Assembly (NCBI GenBank): GCA_015680685.1
Contig: MNCI01000627.1
Location: 418,977 to 450,534 of the forward strand
Direction: 5' to 3'
Source: Gnetum montanum
Taxonomy: Eukaryota > Streptophyta > Gnetopsida > Gnetales > Gnetaceae
Length of the DNA: 31,558 nucleotides
Shown: one piece after another, positions 9,658 through 18,849 of the stretch
Numbering within the stretch: the first letter of the stretch is position 1
Layout of the letters: each line of letters opens with the position of its first letter
Translations under genes and position numbers: made by a program
The notes under the pieces: generated by a model
The model's database searches: none
What the model was told of the DNA's origin: nothing
What the model saw: only the letters and a program-made list of their open reading frames with translations

Positions 9658-12291
9658 ATGACTTCTGCTACCACCGTTGTCGATATTCCCAACATGGAGG
9701 TGCCCTTCGCAACCCGAGGCATTACTGGTGCCGAACAATGGTTGAATCCAACACTAGAAACATGTCGGTCTCTCAGGATCCAAAACCGAGAACCTGAGGG
9801 CCTAGCCCAGCAACACGAGCATTACAATTTCCTTTGTGCGAAGGTGCAGGTTAACCTGCCCTTAGATTTACACGAACTCAAAGAAAAACGTAGCTTCGAG
9901 TTCGCTTACTGCAACGGGGAGGAATTCATTCTTAACTAGGGCATTTCCCTGCCTTTGACACAAGCAAACCAAAGGTTGCTAGATCAACTAATCCAGTTGA
10001 CAAGGCTTAGGGGGCAACAAGACACAGCGTCTAACCAGGATGACGCTTTTCAAGATGGGCAGGAGGAACTCGACTCCCAATCTGACGAGGGAGGCCTAGC
10101 CAATCCCATCCCTGTCCTGCCTACCCAGTTCTTCTGGGCCAACCTGTTGCCTGTCGCCACCCCCTTCGCCATTGCGCCTATGCTTCAGTAGTCTGCAATT
10201 GCAACTACAGTGGGTAGCCATGCTACGTTCCCAGCACCTCATCACCCCTATCGCCTGGTTGCACCCGTAGAAACTGTGCCACCGCAAGCCGTTTATCAGC
10301 ACGCTACTGCAACATGCAACACACCTATCACGGCTACTCTACCGCATGTCCATACTATACCTACTCTACAACCGCACCTAACTCCCATACCAATTCCTAC
10401 ATATGCGACTATCCCACCCACTGTGATGGGCCCAGGCCCATCCACGTGGTGGCCTTAGTCCGTTGCTTTATCTGTTCCGCAATCGTCACAGATGTCTCAT
10501 TACACTTGCCCTCAGGTCTACTCGACCCCCCAAATGGTACAACCTGGCGCGGGGCCATGGGGGGTCCCGCCGGTGATCCAAACAGCCTACCTAGCAGCTC
10601 AACCCGCTATTACCGCTTCGATGATACCACCCACCAGATGGTGGACAATGCAAACAACATCTTTAGCAGGGATGGCCCCAATGGAATAGCCAATGGGTTA
10701 AATTGCCACCATTACCATGCCATCTGTGGGGGTTGCCTCTGCAGTCCCTTAGCCATCTACAACATCCTCGGGTTTGGACCAAGCGTTTCAACTTATTCAA
10801 ACCCTAACCAAGGAAGTAAAACGCCTCAAAGCTGTTGGGTCCGATATGGTACAAGTCATGGATTTTTACCAAGATGACCTCGTCAACCCTGCAATCCCTA
10901 CCTTGATATTACCACTGGGGATATTTCTCCTGCACTTCACGAAGTACGATGGGGAAGGAGATCCCAATACACATCTTATCACTTTCAGGTCAGAATCTTT
11001 GTTGCTACAATAATGGCCGCATACGATCATTCGCATCTTTGCCATGTCCCTGGCCGGGAAAGCCCTATATTGGTATCGCGCGTTGCCACGTTCATCCATT
11101 TCGACTTTGGAAGAACGCTTAACCTAGTTTGTGACACGCTTCAAGTATAACTTGAAGCTAGAAACTACGTTGGATCAGTTGATGGGTGTGAAGCAAGACC
11201 CACTAGAACCAGTCCAAAAATTCATTCAACGATGGAGCGCAACCCTTAACGAAATTCGTGAACCTATAGCGGAGGCTTATTTGTTAGCCATTTTTAAGGG
11301 TGCAGTGAACGACTTCATCAAGTCAAAACTATATTACCTTGCTCCACGCTCACTTAGTCAAGCTTTCGCTCAGACGAAAAGCATACAAGACGCGGCTGAG
11401 GCGAGTAAAGACCAGGCTTATGTCACTTACTGGAACAGTTTTGCAAAGAAGGACAAGGGTAAAGCCACAACGACCATGGTGGCTGCTGTGGAAGCTGAGG
11501 CTAAGCCCAAACACGGCAACAACGGAAACAAGAATAACAAGAAACCAACCGTACCTACAGCCGACTCAGGGCCTAAGCTAGGCCAAGCGTTACAACCCGC
11601 CGCGCCCGCACCCGGGACATCTGCATACACTAAACCTAACTTCAAACGTAAAGATCGTTCAAAATATACTCTGCTGCCCCTCAAACCTTCAGAACTCTTG
11701 AAGCAACGGTTGGTAGTAGGATACATTCAACACAAATGGATGTCAGAAGAAGCAAACATGAGGCATCGACGCTACTGCGAGCTCCTTAGAAATCCCTCTT
11801 TAGCCCTGCCCAACGAACCTCCAGTCCTTAAAGGTTTTAGGCTATACAGGTTTTGCGATTACCATCAACTATGTGGTCATACCACGGATTATTGTCTATC
11901 ATTGCAAGACGATATCCAAAGATTGATTGACTTAGGGCAGTTGGTGCAAGACGAAAGTAGCCCAGTACATTCTGAAAACCAATCCATGTATGTCTATACT
12001 GACCCCCTCAATGCCAACAACGCCGGTTACGTCATCAACGCCATCAGTATTGACAATGATCCCATGCCACCCTTCCAGCCATTTGTGATTTGTGTGCCTC
12101 AATGTAGTGCGCCAATGCCACCAATGGTTGGCCCAAGCCTGCGGTCGCCCTTCATCCTAAAAGTCCCACCACGGACATCTACCTCTGCACTACCCACTGG
12201 CGAGGCCGCGTGACCCCATCCGCTAACACCTCTAGCTCCATTCGTCATCAGGGGGCCAATGCCTTCGACAGCCCCCATCCCGTGCAACAAC
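9658..12291 (+). pseudogene. gag (decayed by nonsense codons)
   Basis: One frame runs from ATG 9658 through gag without a frameshift that I can see. It is interrupted by stops at 9937, 10189, 10456, 10687, 10699, 10750, 11011, 11125 and 12211. Most fit C-to-T or G-to-A changes of CAG, CAA, CGA or TGG codons. The N-terminal part is Pro/Thr-rich. The capsid-type region near 10910-11400 contains the ETTLDQLMGVKQ and ESVQKF-like block typical of Tat gag. A basic Asn/Lys stretch follows near 11500. A zinc-knuckle-like CDYHQLCGHTTDYC lies at 11854-11895. In related elements this protein forms the virus-like particle. The product is not expressible intact from this copy. Confidence 0.85.
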
Positions 12292-12611
12292 ATTAAATGA
12301 CCTCCTCGCCCTATAACGCGAGAAACCTACTTGGTGGGCGAGGCATCGAAGAGGAATACCGTCAAAAGCATCTCCAAAACTACACCTATGCCCTTTGAAT
12401 TTATACCTTTGTTGCAAGGACGAAGGTCGACGCAAGCACACGACCTGTGACATCCTCTCACAAAAAATTTGAACTTGGGTCTGGGGTTGTCTCTCCTCGG
12501 GAGATTCGTCTTCTAGGACGAATAAAGGAGGAGGGGGTCAAACGGATGGGCAGCCAAGACTTCTTGAACCCCCTCACCTAGGTTGGGCAAGCCCTAAGGC
12601 AAAAGAATACC

Positions 12612-13157
12612 ATGCTAAGCCTATACAACTTAGTCATAACATCAGCCCCTCACCACGAGGCTTTGGTCCGCATGTTAACGACAATCCCAGTTGATGAAAA
12701 CATGCCGGTAGACGAGAAAACAATCCACTCAGTCATACTCCCTTTCGTACCCATGAAGTCTGCACCTCCACTAACTTTCAGCAACAAATCCCTTAAGGAA
12801 GATCCTAAAAAGAGTCAAGTGACTACGACGCCTCTCTTCATCACAATTCGGGTCGGTTAGTACCAAATCTGAGGGGTACATGTTGATGATGGGGCAACCA
12901 CAAACGTCATCTCTTTGCCTATCATAGAGAAACTGGGGTTGGTCAACTAGATCAAACCAACAGCGACGTCGTGCCTACAGTCCTTCAATGGGGCATGTGT
13001 CTTGGTAAAAGGCACAGTTCATGTAAACTTTGTAGTAGGGAATGAGCTCCCCACAGACGCAACATTTGTTGTAGTCGAAGAAATGCCCGGATTTAACCTA
13101 ATCTTGGGGAGATCATCGTTAGCACAACTCGGGGTAGTCTCCTTGCCTATACACTAG
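12612..13157 (+). pseudogene. Aspartic protease region
   Basis: This frame is offset from gag by one register. It encodes a lead region and then VHVDDGATTNVIS at 12876, the position of the D-S/T-G active site, here D-D-G. The flap/C-terminal block FNLILGRSSL follows near 13100. Stops are present at about 12858, 12870, 12948 and 13155. The protease would process Gag-Pol. The altered active-site triplet and the stops argue that it is inactive. A linker typical of the protease-RT junction continues in another frame to about 13450 (ETPRPYIPINPRK). Confidence 0.75.
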
Positions 13158-13454
13158 GAAATCCATTTACCATATGAGGGCAGAGGTGATAATCCATGGT
13201 GACGGGGTGGTAACGCAAGCAATTAGTAATCTGAACACAGAGCAAGGTTCAGAGGTTACAACCCCTGAAGACGAAGTGCCTGTCCATGCATGCACCAATC
13301 ATACAGTGAAGGGATCGGCCCAATGAAGCGACCCTCAGGTAGAAAACGTTTGGGTGGAGTTGCCCTTTCAAGTAGAGGATGGTAGCACAAGCGAAGGCCC
13401 TGGCGAAACGCCTCGACCTTACATCCCTATTAACCCACGAAAGGTCAGGAGACA
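13158..13454 (+). pseudogene. Protease-RT linker coding remnant
   Basis: In the frame of gag, HMRAEVIIHGDGVV starts near 13171 and the acidic linker VEDGSTSEGPGETPRPYIPI ends near 13450. One stop (TGA at about 13324) and a one-base shift relative to the protease are visible. AAG|GTCAGG near 13442 could be a splice donor, because coding sense is lost right after it on this strand. Confidence 0.55.
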
Positions 13455-13466
13455 GCTACGCGTAGC
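13455..13466. repeat. 12-bp palindrome GCTACGCGTAGC
   Basis: This perfect palindrome, made of the same GCTACGC motif that clusters in the LTR U3, sits exactly where pol coding stops. TAGCATAGCAGC follows. Confidence 0.7.
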
Positions 13467-13558
13467 ATAGCAGCTTTATGACCTCTCACCCAATCGCCAT
13501 CCTCACATATTCGCTCTCTACTAAGCCCACTAGGGTGTCGTCTTTTCAGCATAATACG

Positions 13559-13698
13559 CAAACGGCTTGAAATGGCTTAAAACTAACAAACGGCCTGGAA
13601 TGGCCTAAAACTAGCATTATCACCTTTCACTTCATTCACTACGCAATAGCCCGAAATGGCCTAAAGCTAACAAAAGGCCCAAAATGGCCCAAAACTGG
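13559..13698. repeat. 28-bp tandem repeats
   Basis: Four recognisable units (13559-13586, 13587-13614, about 13643-13670, 13671-13698) share AA(A/G)GGCC..AAATGGCC.AAAACTA. A diverged spacer unit lies between the second and third. GGCC..GGAATGGCC gives short hairpins. The array lies just beyond the stop codon of the minus-strand gene, in its presumed 3' UTR. Confidence 0.75.
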
Positions 13699-13861
13699 CA
13701 TACGAGAGTACAAAAACTTTACATAACACGCATGAAAATACGAGATCAGTTTCCTTTCTGAAGTAATGCATTTCAGTCAAATTTTTTCGCCTATTGGCAG
13801 TGTCTATAAATTCTTCCAAAAAGAGAGAGAGAGAGAGGGGGGGTAGTCCGCCCTCATGCTC

Positions 13862-13996
13862 TCACAAGCTATCCCTATTCGCATTGCCTTCATCGTTTGT
13901 CTCTACCTCATCCACTTGCACATCGTCTGCTCCCATATTGCCCCCTGCCGACACCTCATTCCTTCCCTCCACGGGCCTCACATCCTCGTTAAGAGC
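13862..13996 (-). CDS. Antisense exon 8: acidic C-terminus
   Basis: The acceptor GGGGCGCAG joins in phase 0 and the exon reads ALNEDVRPVEGRNEVSAGGN to an acidic tail (VDEVETNDEG) and TGA. The 82-bp intron before it has donor GTTTGT and branch site TACTAAC. The clean exon end supports a real gene structure. Confidence 0.6.
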   Translation of the reverse strand, partial: ALNEDVRPVEGRNEVSAGGNMGADDVQVDEVETNDEGNANRDSL

Positions 13997-14078
13997 CTGC
14001 GCCCCAAAGGATAAAGTAGTTAGTAGGGGCAATAGATGCAATAAATGACAACTGTAGTAAAGCATCAAAGCCACAAAC

Positions 14079-14905
14079 CTGGGGGGAGCTTGCGTTCGTC
14101 ACAAGAGGTATCTGGTCTAGACCAAGCCTAAGGCGATGCTCAATCTCCTCCATCGAGATATTCATCCAAGGCCTGTCGTTAGGTTCAGCATTTGTAGCGG
14201 CAACTTTCTCCCTTTCCAAAGTTGTCCATCTTAGAGGCCCCAGGGAAAGGGAGGTGGTGGTGGTCTCCCCTATAGAAAGGGTCACCTCCAAATTTGGAGG
14301 TGGTATTCCCTTATAGGAAGGCTCTTTAAATTTGGCATAAGCCTCAGAAGCGCCGATGGCCTTCACAAACACCTCGTACGAGAATGCTTCCACAGTAGCG
14401 TCTTTATACAACCTTCGATGGGTTTCATTTTCTTGCTTGTATGTATACTTGTGGTCTCTCTGGGCCTTCCCCCATTCGAAGATCTTGGTGTTAATGTCCT
14501 TCATATCTTGGCACTTCTGGGCTAGCAAATCCATCTGCATCTGCTATTCAACTATTTCGCGGGTGGATTCTACATTCTGACGGACAACAGTCCAAAATGT
14601 GGTGTAATCGGCCATAGCCCTTTGCAGCTCCACAGGGTCAGGACTACGGTCTAAGAGGAAATTGATCCTCAACTTAAGGTTCTCCACCTCGGTAGTCAGT
14701 TCCCTCTCTCTCTGCTCGCTTTTGTGGGCCCGCTTCCACAATTCCTCGTTAGTACGTCTACATTCCCATAGGGAGCGCGCCGAGTGCAAGACGCATTTGT
14801 AAGCCTCATCAAATACGCAACGAGACACTTCAGTCACGTCAGACGAGAGTGTGGGCACCGCGCCAGTCTCCATAGGTCGAGCTGGGTCCCATTTGAGTCA
14901 AGAGG
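14079..14905 (-). pseudogene. Antisense exon 7: coiled-coil domain
   Basis: From about 14873 the frame is open for about 260 codons with a single TAG (about 14541-14543, EIVE*QMQMD). The region ECRRTNEELWKRAHKSEQRE through TTEVENLKLRINFLL and then AQKCQDMKDINTKIFEWGKA is highly charged with heptad-like spacing, predicting a long coiled coil. A Pro-rich and acidic part follows. It ends NASSPQ|GTTTGT in phase 0. Related coiled-coil ends are seen in antisense ORFs of other plant retrotransposons. Confidence 0.6.
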
Positions 14906-14997
14906 CTGTAGAAAGTATAGCAATCACATTAACATAACATAAATCAATACATCCAAGAGTTGTAGCGTAGCAGCATAGGAGCTGTCAACACTCCTAC

Positions 14998-15115
14998 TCA
15001 TCCACACGAGGATCCGCCTATTGAAGGCGTTTGATCATGTCATCAACTAACCCCTGAACAAACGCAAACTTGTCAGGAATTTCAGTCCACGACTTCATCC
15101 GGGGCGGAGAAGGTC
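14998..15115 (-). pseudogene. Antisense exon 6
   Basis: After GTATCAG the exon reads PSPPRMKSWTEIPDKFAFVQ and then a short helix, LVDDMIKRLQ. A TAG follows at about 15018, probably a decayed Gln codon, and ADPRVDE continues to a possible donor GA|GTAGGA. The phase into exon 7 does not match cleanly, so this end is uncertain. Confidence 0.45.
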
Positions 15116-15208
15116 CTGATACATTAGCGGTAGCACCCGTTACGCAATTCAACATGACAACAACAACCAAAGTGGCTACAGTAGAGTACATCCGAAGCCT
15201 AAACTCAC

Positions 15209-15535
15209 CTGCATTAGGTTGTTGTCTTGCTTCATGCTGGTGCAAGGAAATTGTGGGAGGTTCTGTAGAAGGCCCAGCCAAGTCCGTGGGAACTCCTACC
15301 TTAAGCGTTGGTGCTTTTTGTTTCAAGAGGGCAATGTCCTCTTTATTTCGAGAAGGCACCTCTTCGTTGGTAGGAAGGGGCTCTCTAATGACAAGAGCCC
15401 CTACCTCGGAGACAAGAGCTCCAGTATTCCTAGCCAGGGCCCTTTCTTCCAAAGCCAGGTCCCCCATGTCTTTATTCGTCACCCCTGTTCTGAGGGCTGA
15501 CATTTCCTCGTCACCTTCTTCTTCGCCTTCTTCTT
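15209..15535 (-). CDS. Antisense exon 5: acidic and low-complexity linker
   Basis: The exon starts with repeated Glu (EEEGEEEGDEE). It continues with an uninterrupted stretch of about 100 codons rich in Ala, Leu, Glu and Val, with imperfect ALV/GAL repeats, ending at QPNAG. Acceptor CCCTTTAG and donor CAG|GTGAGT join in phase 1 on both sides. The absence of stops contrasts with the decayed pol genes. The long plus-strand open frame over the same bases (15070-15612) is its shadow. Confidence 0.6.
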
Positions 15536-15643
15536 CTAAAGGGTATACACACAATAAAGCGAAGTTGATTAATTCAAAACTGATACCATGCCACAAAGCA
15601 CAACTTAGCTAAGCATGGAATAGTTGGCATTCTAAATGCTCAC

Positions 15644-16682
15644 CAATAGGGGGTTGCGTTCGTCGCAACTTGAACTGCAGTCATTGCTCCTCTTCATGAG
15701 GGCTTTCCCTAGCAGGGGGTGGTCTCTTTCTCCGCAACTCCACAGGAATAGCCTCAGCCATAAGATGATCACCCTGGGTCGCGTTACTGAGTATAGCAGT
15801 GGGAGTCTCCCCTACACTGTCCTGGCCATAAGCGCTACGAACAGTCAGATCCTTAGTCGTTACAAAAAATGAATCCCCTACCATCTCTGGGGGAGCCTGG
15901 GCTTGCATGGTTCGAAGGACCTATCGAATCCACGACTTAGGAATCTGGTGACGATCCAGCTCGGACCAGACCCCATCCTCCTGGACCACCAGGAACTCTG
16001 CGAAGCACCTTAAACAGCTAATGTAGAAGGGGTAGTGTATGTTAGAGCGAGACCCCGTTTGCTCACGGAGCCCCAAAATCTCACCCTGCAAGCCACTACA
16101 CAGGAATTTGGCCTAGTTATAATGGGCCCCCTCCTCCACAACTTTCCGCATTACCCAAGCCTGCTCAAGCCCCAAGACCTTGGGTGAGCAGTTGAGGAAA
16201 TGCACGAGCACGAAAGATCGGGTATATCCCCATGGCGGGACTGTCCTTAAGCTTTTCCATAGGGAACCCTTTCCGCTCCTTAGTGAGCCTCAGCCACTCC
16301 TCAATATGCTACTTATGGAGGGTCAACTCCTACTTACCCTTCGACATCACATCGACGCTATCATTAGGAACACTAAACAAATCTGCAAATAGTTGGTCAT
16401 TGATATCAATGACCACCCACACACCTCGCACGTATGTGCGAAAGCGACTCGCCTACCCAGAAAAGGAATTGACCAGGGAAAGCATCTCAGCAGCAGCAAC
16501 GTCCGGATTCGGTGCCATAAACAAATCCATAAGCCCGACCATCCAGATTCTTCTGAGCAAGGGGCCTAGAGCCCCTCGTTCCAACCAGCTGTGGCTTGCC
16601 GATACCTCGCCGTATTTGAAGTAGATGTTTCCCCTTTGCCCTCTGGTAGTCACCATCATCACTTCATGGGGCTTCTTCACTC
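15644..16682 (-). pseudogene. Antisense exon 4: 'plant transposon protein'-like region
   Basis: The segment reads WLERGALGPLLRRIW, then MDLFMAPNPD, then SRFRTYVRGVWVVIDINDQL and LFSVPND. Further on come GLREQTGSRSNIHYPFYISC and LRCFAEFLVVQEDG. This order resembles the domain annotated in plants as 'putative plant transposon protein', often mislabelled env-like and common in plant retroelement ORFs. Stops occur at about 16453, 16335, 16314 and a few later sites. A one-base shift is needed near 16205. The exon ends in a Pro/Glu-rich stretch and a GTGAGC donor at 15643. Confidence 0.5.
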
Positions 16683-16741
16683 CTGCGACAATAATCACAA
16701 AGCATATCTTAAAAAAAAAAGACACCCGCTTGTTAACCTAC

Positions 16742-17020
16742 CAGGCCTATACGGTGAAGGGAACAGTGGGAATTCAGCCGCTAAGACTGTGTCGAGCGTA
16801 ACTTGCTTAAAAGGTTCTCTCCACTCCTTGTCTAGCCAACCCTTCGTCTTGAAAGTACTGTAGAAAGAGGCGAGTGTGCGTAGGTGGGAACAACATCCTT
16901 CCCGCAAAGAGCAATCACGCCCGCCCGTAGGCTCCTGGCCGAGGCAAATTCCTGTAGGGCTAGTTTTGCTATGGCCAATTCATCTGGCTGATCATGAACC
17001 CCATCGTCATTAAGATAGAA
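16742..17020 (-). pseudogene. Antisense exon 3: unassigned coding block
   Basis: Two long open blocks, FYLNDDGVHDQPDELAIAKL onward and FYSTFKTKGWLDKEWREPFK onward, are in different frames, which implies one indel near 16860. The exon ends CCT G|GTAGGT, and joining to GA at 16682 completes a Gly codon. I do not recognise the family. It could be the C-terminal part of the FCP1-like unit or the start of the next domain. Confidence 0.5.
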
Positions 17021-17099
17021 CTTGGTAACAAGTGCACGCTATTAACACTCGGTCGAGCATAGTCAATGTCGCCCAACAAAATAAAGACGTGAAACTCAC

Positions 17100-17549
17100 C
17101 CGCCAACACAGTAAACGGTCCCCTGTAGGTTCAGAAAGTATGTCGCCACATGGCGCGCGAGGTATAATGTGTTGTAAGGATGTTAACACTGGTACTCTAG
17201 CATGTCCCAAATCTAGGCTAAGTGCCTTAACCCTATGGAGTGTTGGGTAGACCCTCCTCCCAGCCTGCCTGAAGTCGCGTCGTCAGAAAGATATCTCAAG
17301 ATGCCCCGATTTGCCCTTGGTAGCAAAGCCTCTATTATGCCGAACACCCACGTCTAATCCGAGGAGGACCAAACCATGAGACTAAACTAGTTGAGGAGGA
17401 ATTGCAGGAAGTCTCGCGCCCCGTCCCTAAACCAAACCGCTCGATCTCTCAAACGTATTGGGGGAGGGGGAACGTTGGCCATAGGTCTGCCCACATGACA
17501 CAAGACTCCTTCCAGATCCAAAACGATCAATCTAGACCTTGGCCCTGCC
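17100..17549 (-). pseudogene. Antisense exon 2: FCP1/NIF-like HAD domain
   Basis: After the acceptor TTCCGTTATGCAG the spliced frame gives LIVLDLEGVLC, then RDGARDFLQFLL and VWSSSD. These match the order of FCP1/NIF-family phosphatase domains: motif I, the RPG..FL block, then the WSS motif II. The second motif I Asp is Glu (DLEGV) where active enzymes have Asp, so it looks like a pseudo-phosphatase even before decay. Stops interrupt at two positions around the WSS block. The right half of the exon is open in a second frame (KALSLDLGHARVPVLTSLQH), which points to an indel or a further small intron. The DDS motif of the family was not found. It is not the HAD subfamily of the host FHY gene. Confidence 0.6.
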
Positions 17550-18308
17550 CTGCATAACGGAAATAGCAGATAGTGACATCAAATATGAACATAATACGTG
17601 CACAACATAGCAACGCCTAACCGACCATAAGTGTAGCATAGCATGGTCCCTGTTCATCATAGCATAACAAAGATGCAAAAGCCTAGCGTAGCAAGAACAT
17701 GCAAGTAACTTGGCGTAGCAATAAAATAACTAAGAGTAGGCCCAAACGGAATATGTGCCTATGTCATACGTAACTAAACCCCCTCCTGAAGGTTTCACGG
17801 TTCAGCAGTTTAAAGGACCTTGGCCTCGCGGCCACGACAACAGCCGTGGTAGTAAGGGCCTTGCATGTAACATCAACGAGACCCGTGCACAACAGTAATG
17901 ACCGAATGAAAGCAAGACTGCGACAGCACCAAAGCCGAAATGACGCAGCCACAGAAAATACCAGTGGCAAAATAAATGAGACATAAAACCAGAGCAGAAG
18001 AGGTAGAAGATGCAAGGAGAAAGGAATGGAAGAGACATAAAAACTCACTGGGTTAATAACGTGCCCTCCCGCATCGGAACGCGCACCCGTGGCCCACATC
18101 TCAAGGTCTTCTTCACCTCCCCGACCTTCGCGAGAACCAACTGAGTCTTAGGAGCCATAGCCCTGCTAGCAGATTTACCACCTTCGCCTCAGAAATTCAC
18201 CTCGATGTGGATTCACATAGTGACTCCACAACCCGAAATCGCCGAAGTGCTCTGACAAGGATTATGCACTTCTAGGGTAAAAATAGCGAAATTACCAGGA
18301 TTCAACCC

Positions 18309-18318
18309 CTATTTATGA
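18309..18318 (-). promoter_or_regulatory. TATA-like element for the antisense gene
   Basis: On the minus strand CATAAATAGG lies about 157 nt upstream of ATG 18158, preceded by a GAGAGAGAGA run (18349-18360). TATA plus GA-rich sequence is a common plant core promoter layout, so the antisense gene may be transcribed independently of the LTR. Confidence 0.4.
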
Positions 18319-18849
18319 CAGTAATAGAAAAATGGGAAAAACTTCCTTTCTCTCTCTCTGATTAAGGCGAGGCGCGGCGTGCAGCGTAGCATGCTCACCA
18401 CGACATCACGACACTATTAGCATTTAAACCTTGGCATGCTTCAAGTCAGTTACTTGCCTTCTCGAAAATAAAAATAATGTGATAACATTTTTTTTCAATT
18501 AAAGGTCTGAAAAGACCTTAAGCCCACCAGCCTGGCATCATTATATTCCTTAAGGCTCAAAGACAGCAATTTCAACTAGTAACGGCTGCAGTCCACAATG
18601 GCGTCAAACGAAGTAATTACGTTTCTTGCGTCAGCGATCACCTGGCATGCCTCGACATGAGAGTAGCATATTCCCTAATAATTTCATGCCTTCGTTCCCG
18701 CATTGACCGCCTGATACGTCTCGCACTCGCAATTCCATCTCTTTTATCATTCTTTAGCGCAGCAAAGCTTTGCATGTCACAATAAGGCAACCCAAAAATG
18801 ACAACTAGTAGGTAGGCATCCATATACAACTTCGCACTTTACATTAACA

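Larger units (their letters stand above)
13862..18158 (-). pseudogene. Antisense multi-exon gene inside the retrotransposon
   Basis: Reading leftward from ATG 18158, the exons are about 18158-18049, 17549-17100, 17020-16742, 16682-15644, 15535-15209, 15115-about 14998, 14905-14079 and 13996-13862 (TGA). Donors are mostly GTGAGT-like and acceptors end CAG or AG. Phases agree at most joins (2, 1, 1, 1 and 0). The last intron, 14078-13997, holds a perfect plant branch site, TACTAAC. Predicted product: basic N-terminus, FCP1/NIF-like HAD domain, unknown middle, 'plant transposon protein'-like region, Glu-rich linker, coiled coil and acidic tail. A few stops and at least two frame changes show decay. 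A TATA-like CATAAATAGG lies about 157 nt upstream of the ATG. It was probably acquired from a host gene or another element. Function is unknown. Confidence 0.68.
13455..18849 (+). other. Sense-strand non-coding interval between protease and RT (intron-like)
   Basis: No pol-like coding exists on the plus strand for about 5.4 kb. Coding sense resumes in the pol frame near ATG 18850. Ogre elements of this lineage are known to carry an intron at this location. TTGCTTTGCAG at 18963-18973 is a possible acceptor, although in-frame sense also continues left of it. The interval hosts the complete minus-strand gene described separately, plus 28-bp repeats. Confidence 0.5.

Noticed and set aside
9573-9797. 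Signal-peptide-like open frame (MKSHLF...) overlapping the gag start
   Set aside because: The hydrophobic start comes from T-rich leader sequence. The frame overlaps the better supported gag start and has no further domain.
15070-15612. Plus-strand open frame of 180 codons inside the antisense gene
   Set aside because: It lies opposite antisense exon 5, whose frame has splice signals and domain-like composition. The plus frame has no family resemblance.
17100-17549. Capture of the host FHY hydrolase domain by the element
   Set aside because: The antisense domain has the RDG..FL and WSS blocks of the FCP1/NIF group, not the helical cap type of the FHY hydrolase. Having two HAD domains in the window is coincidental.
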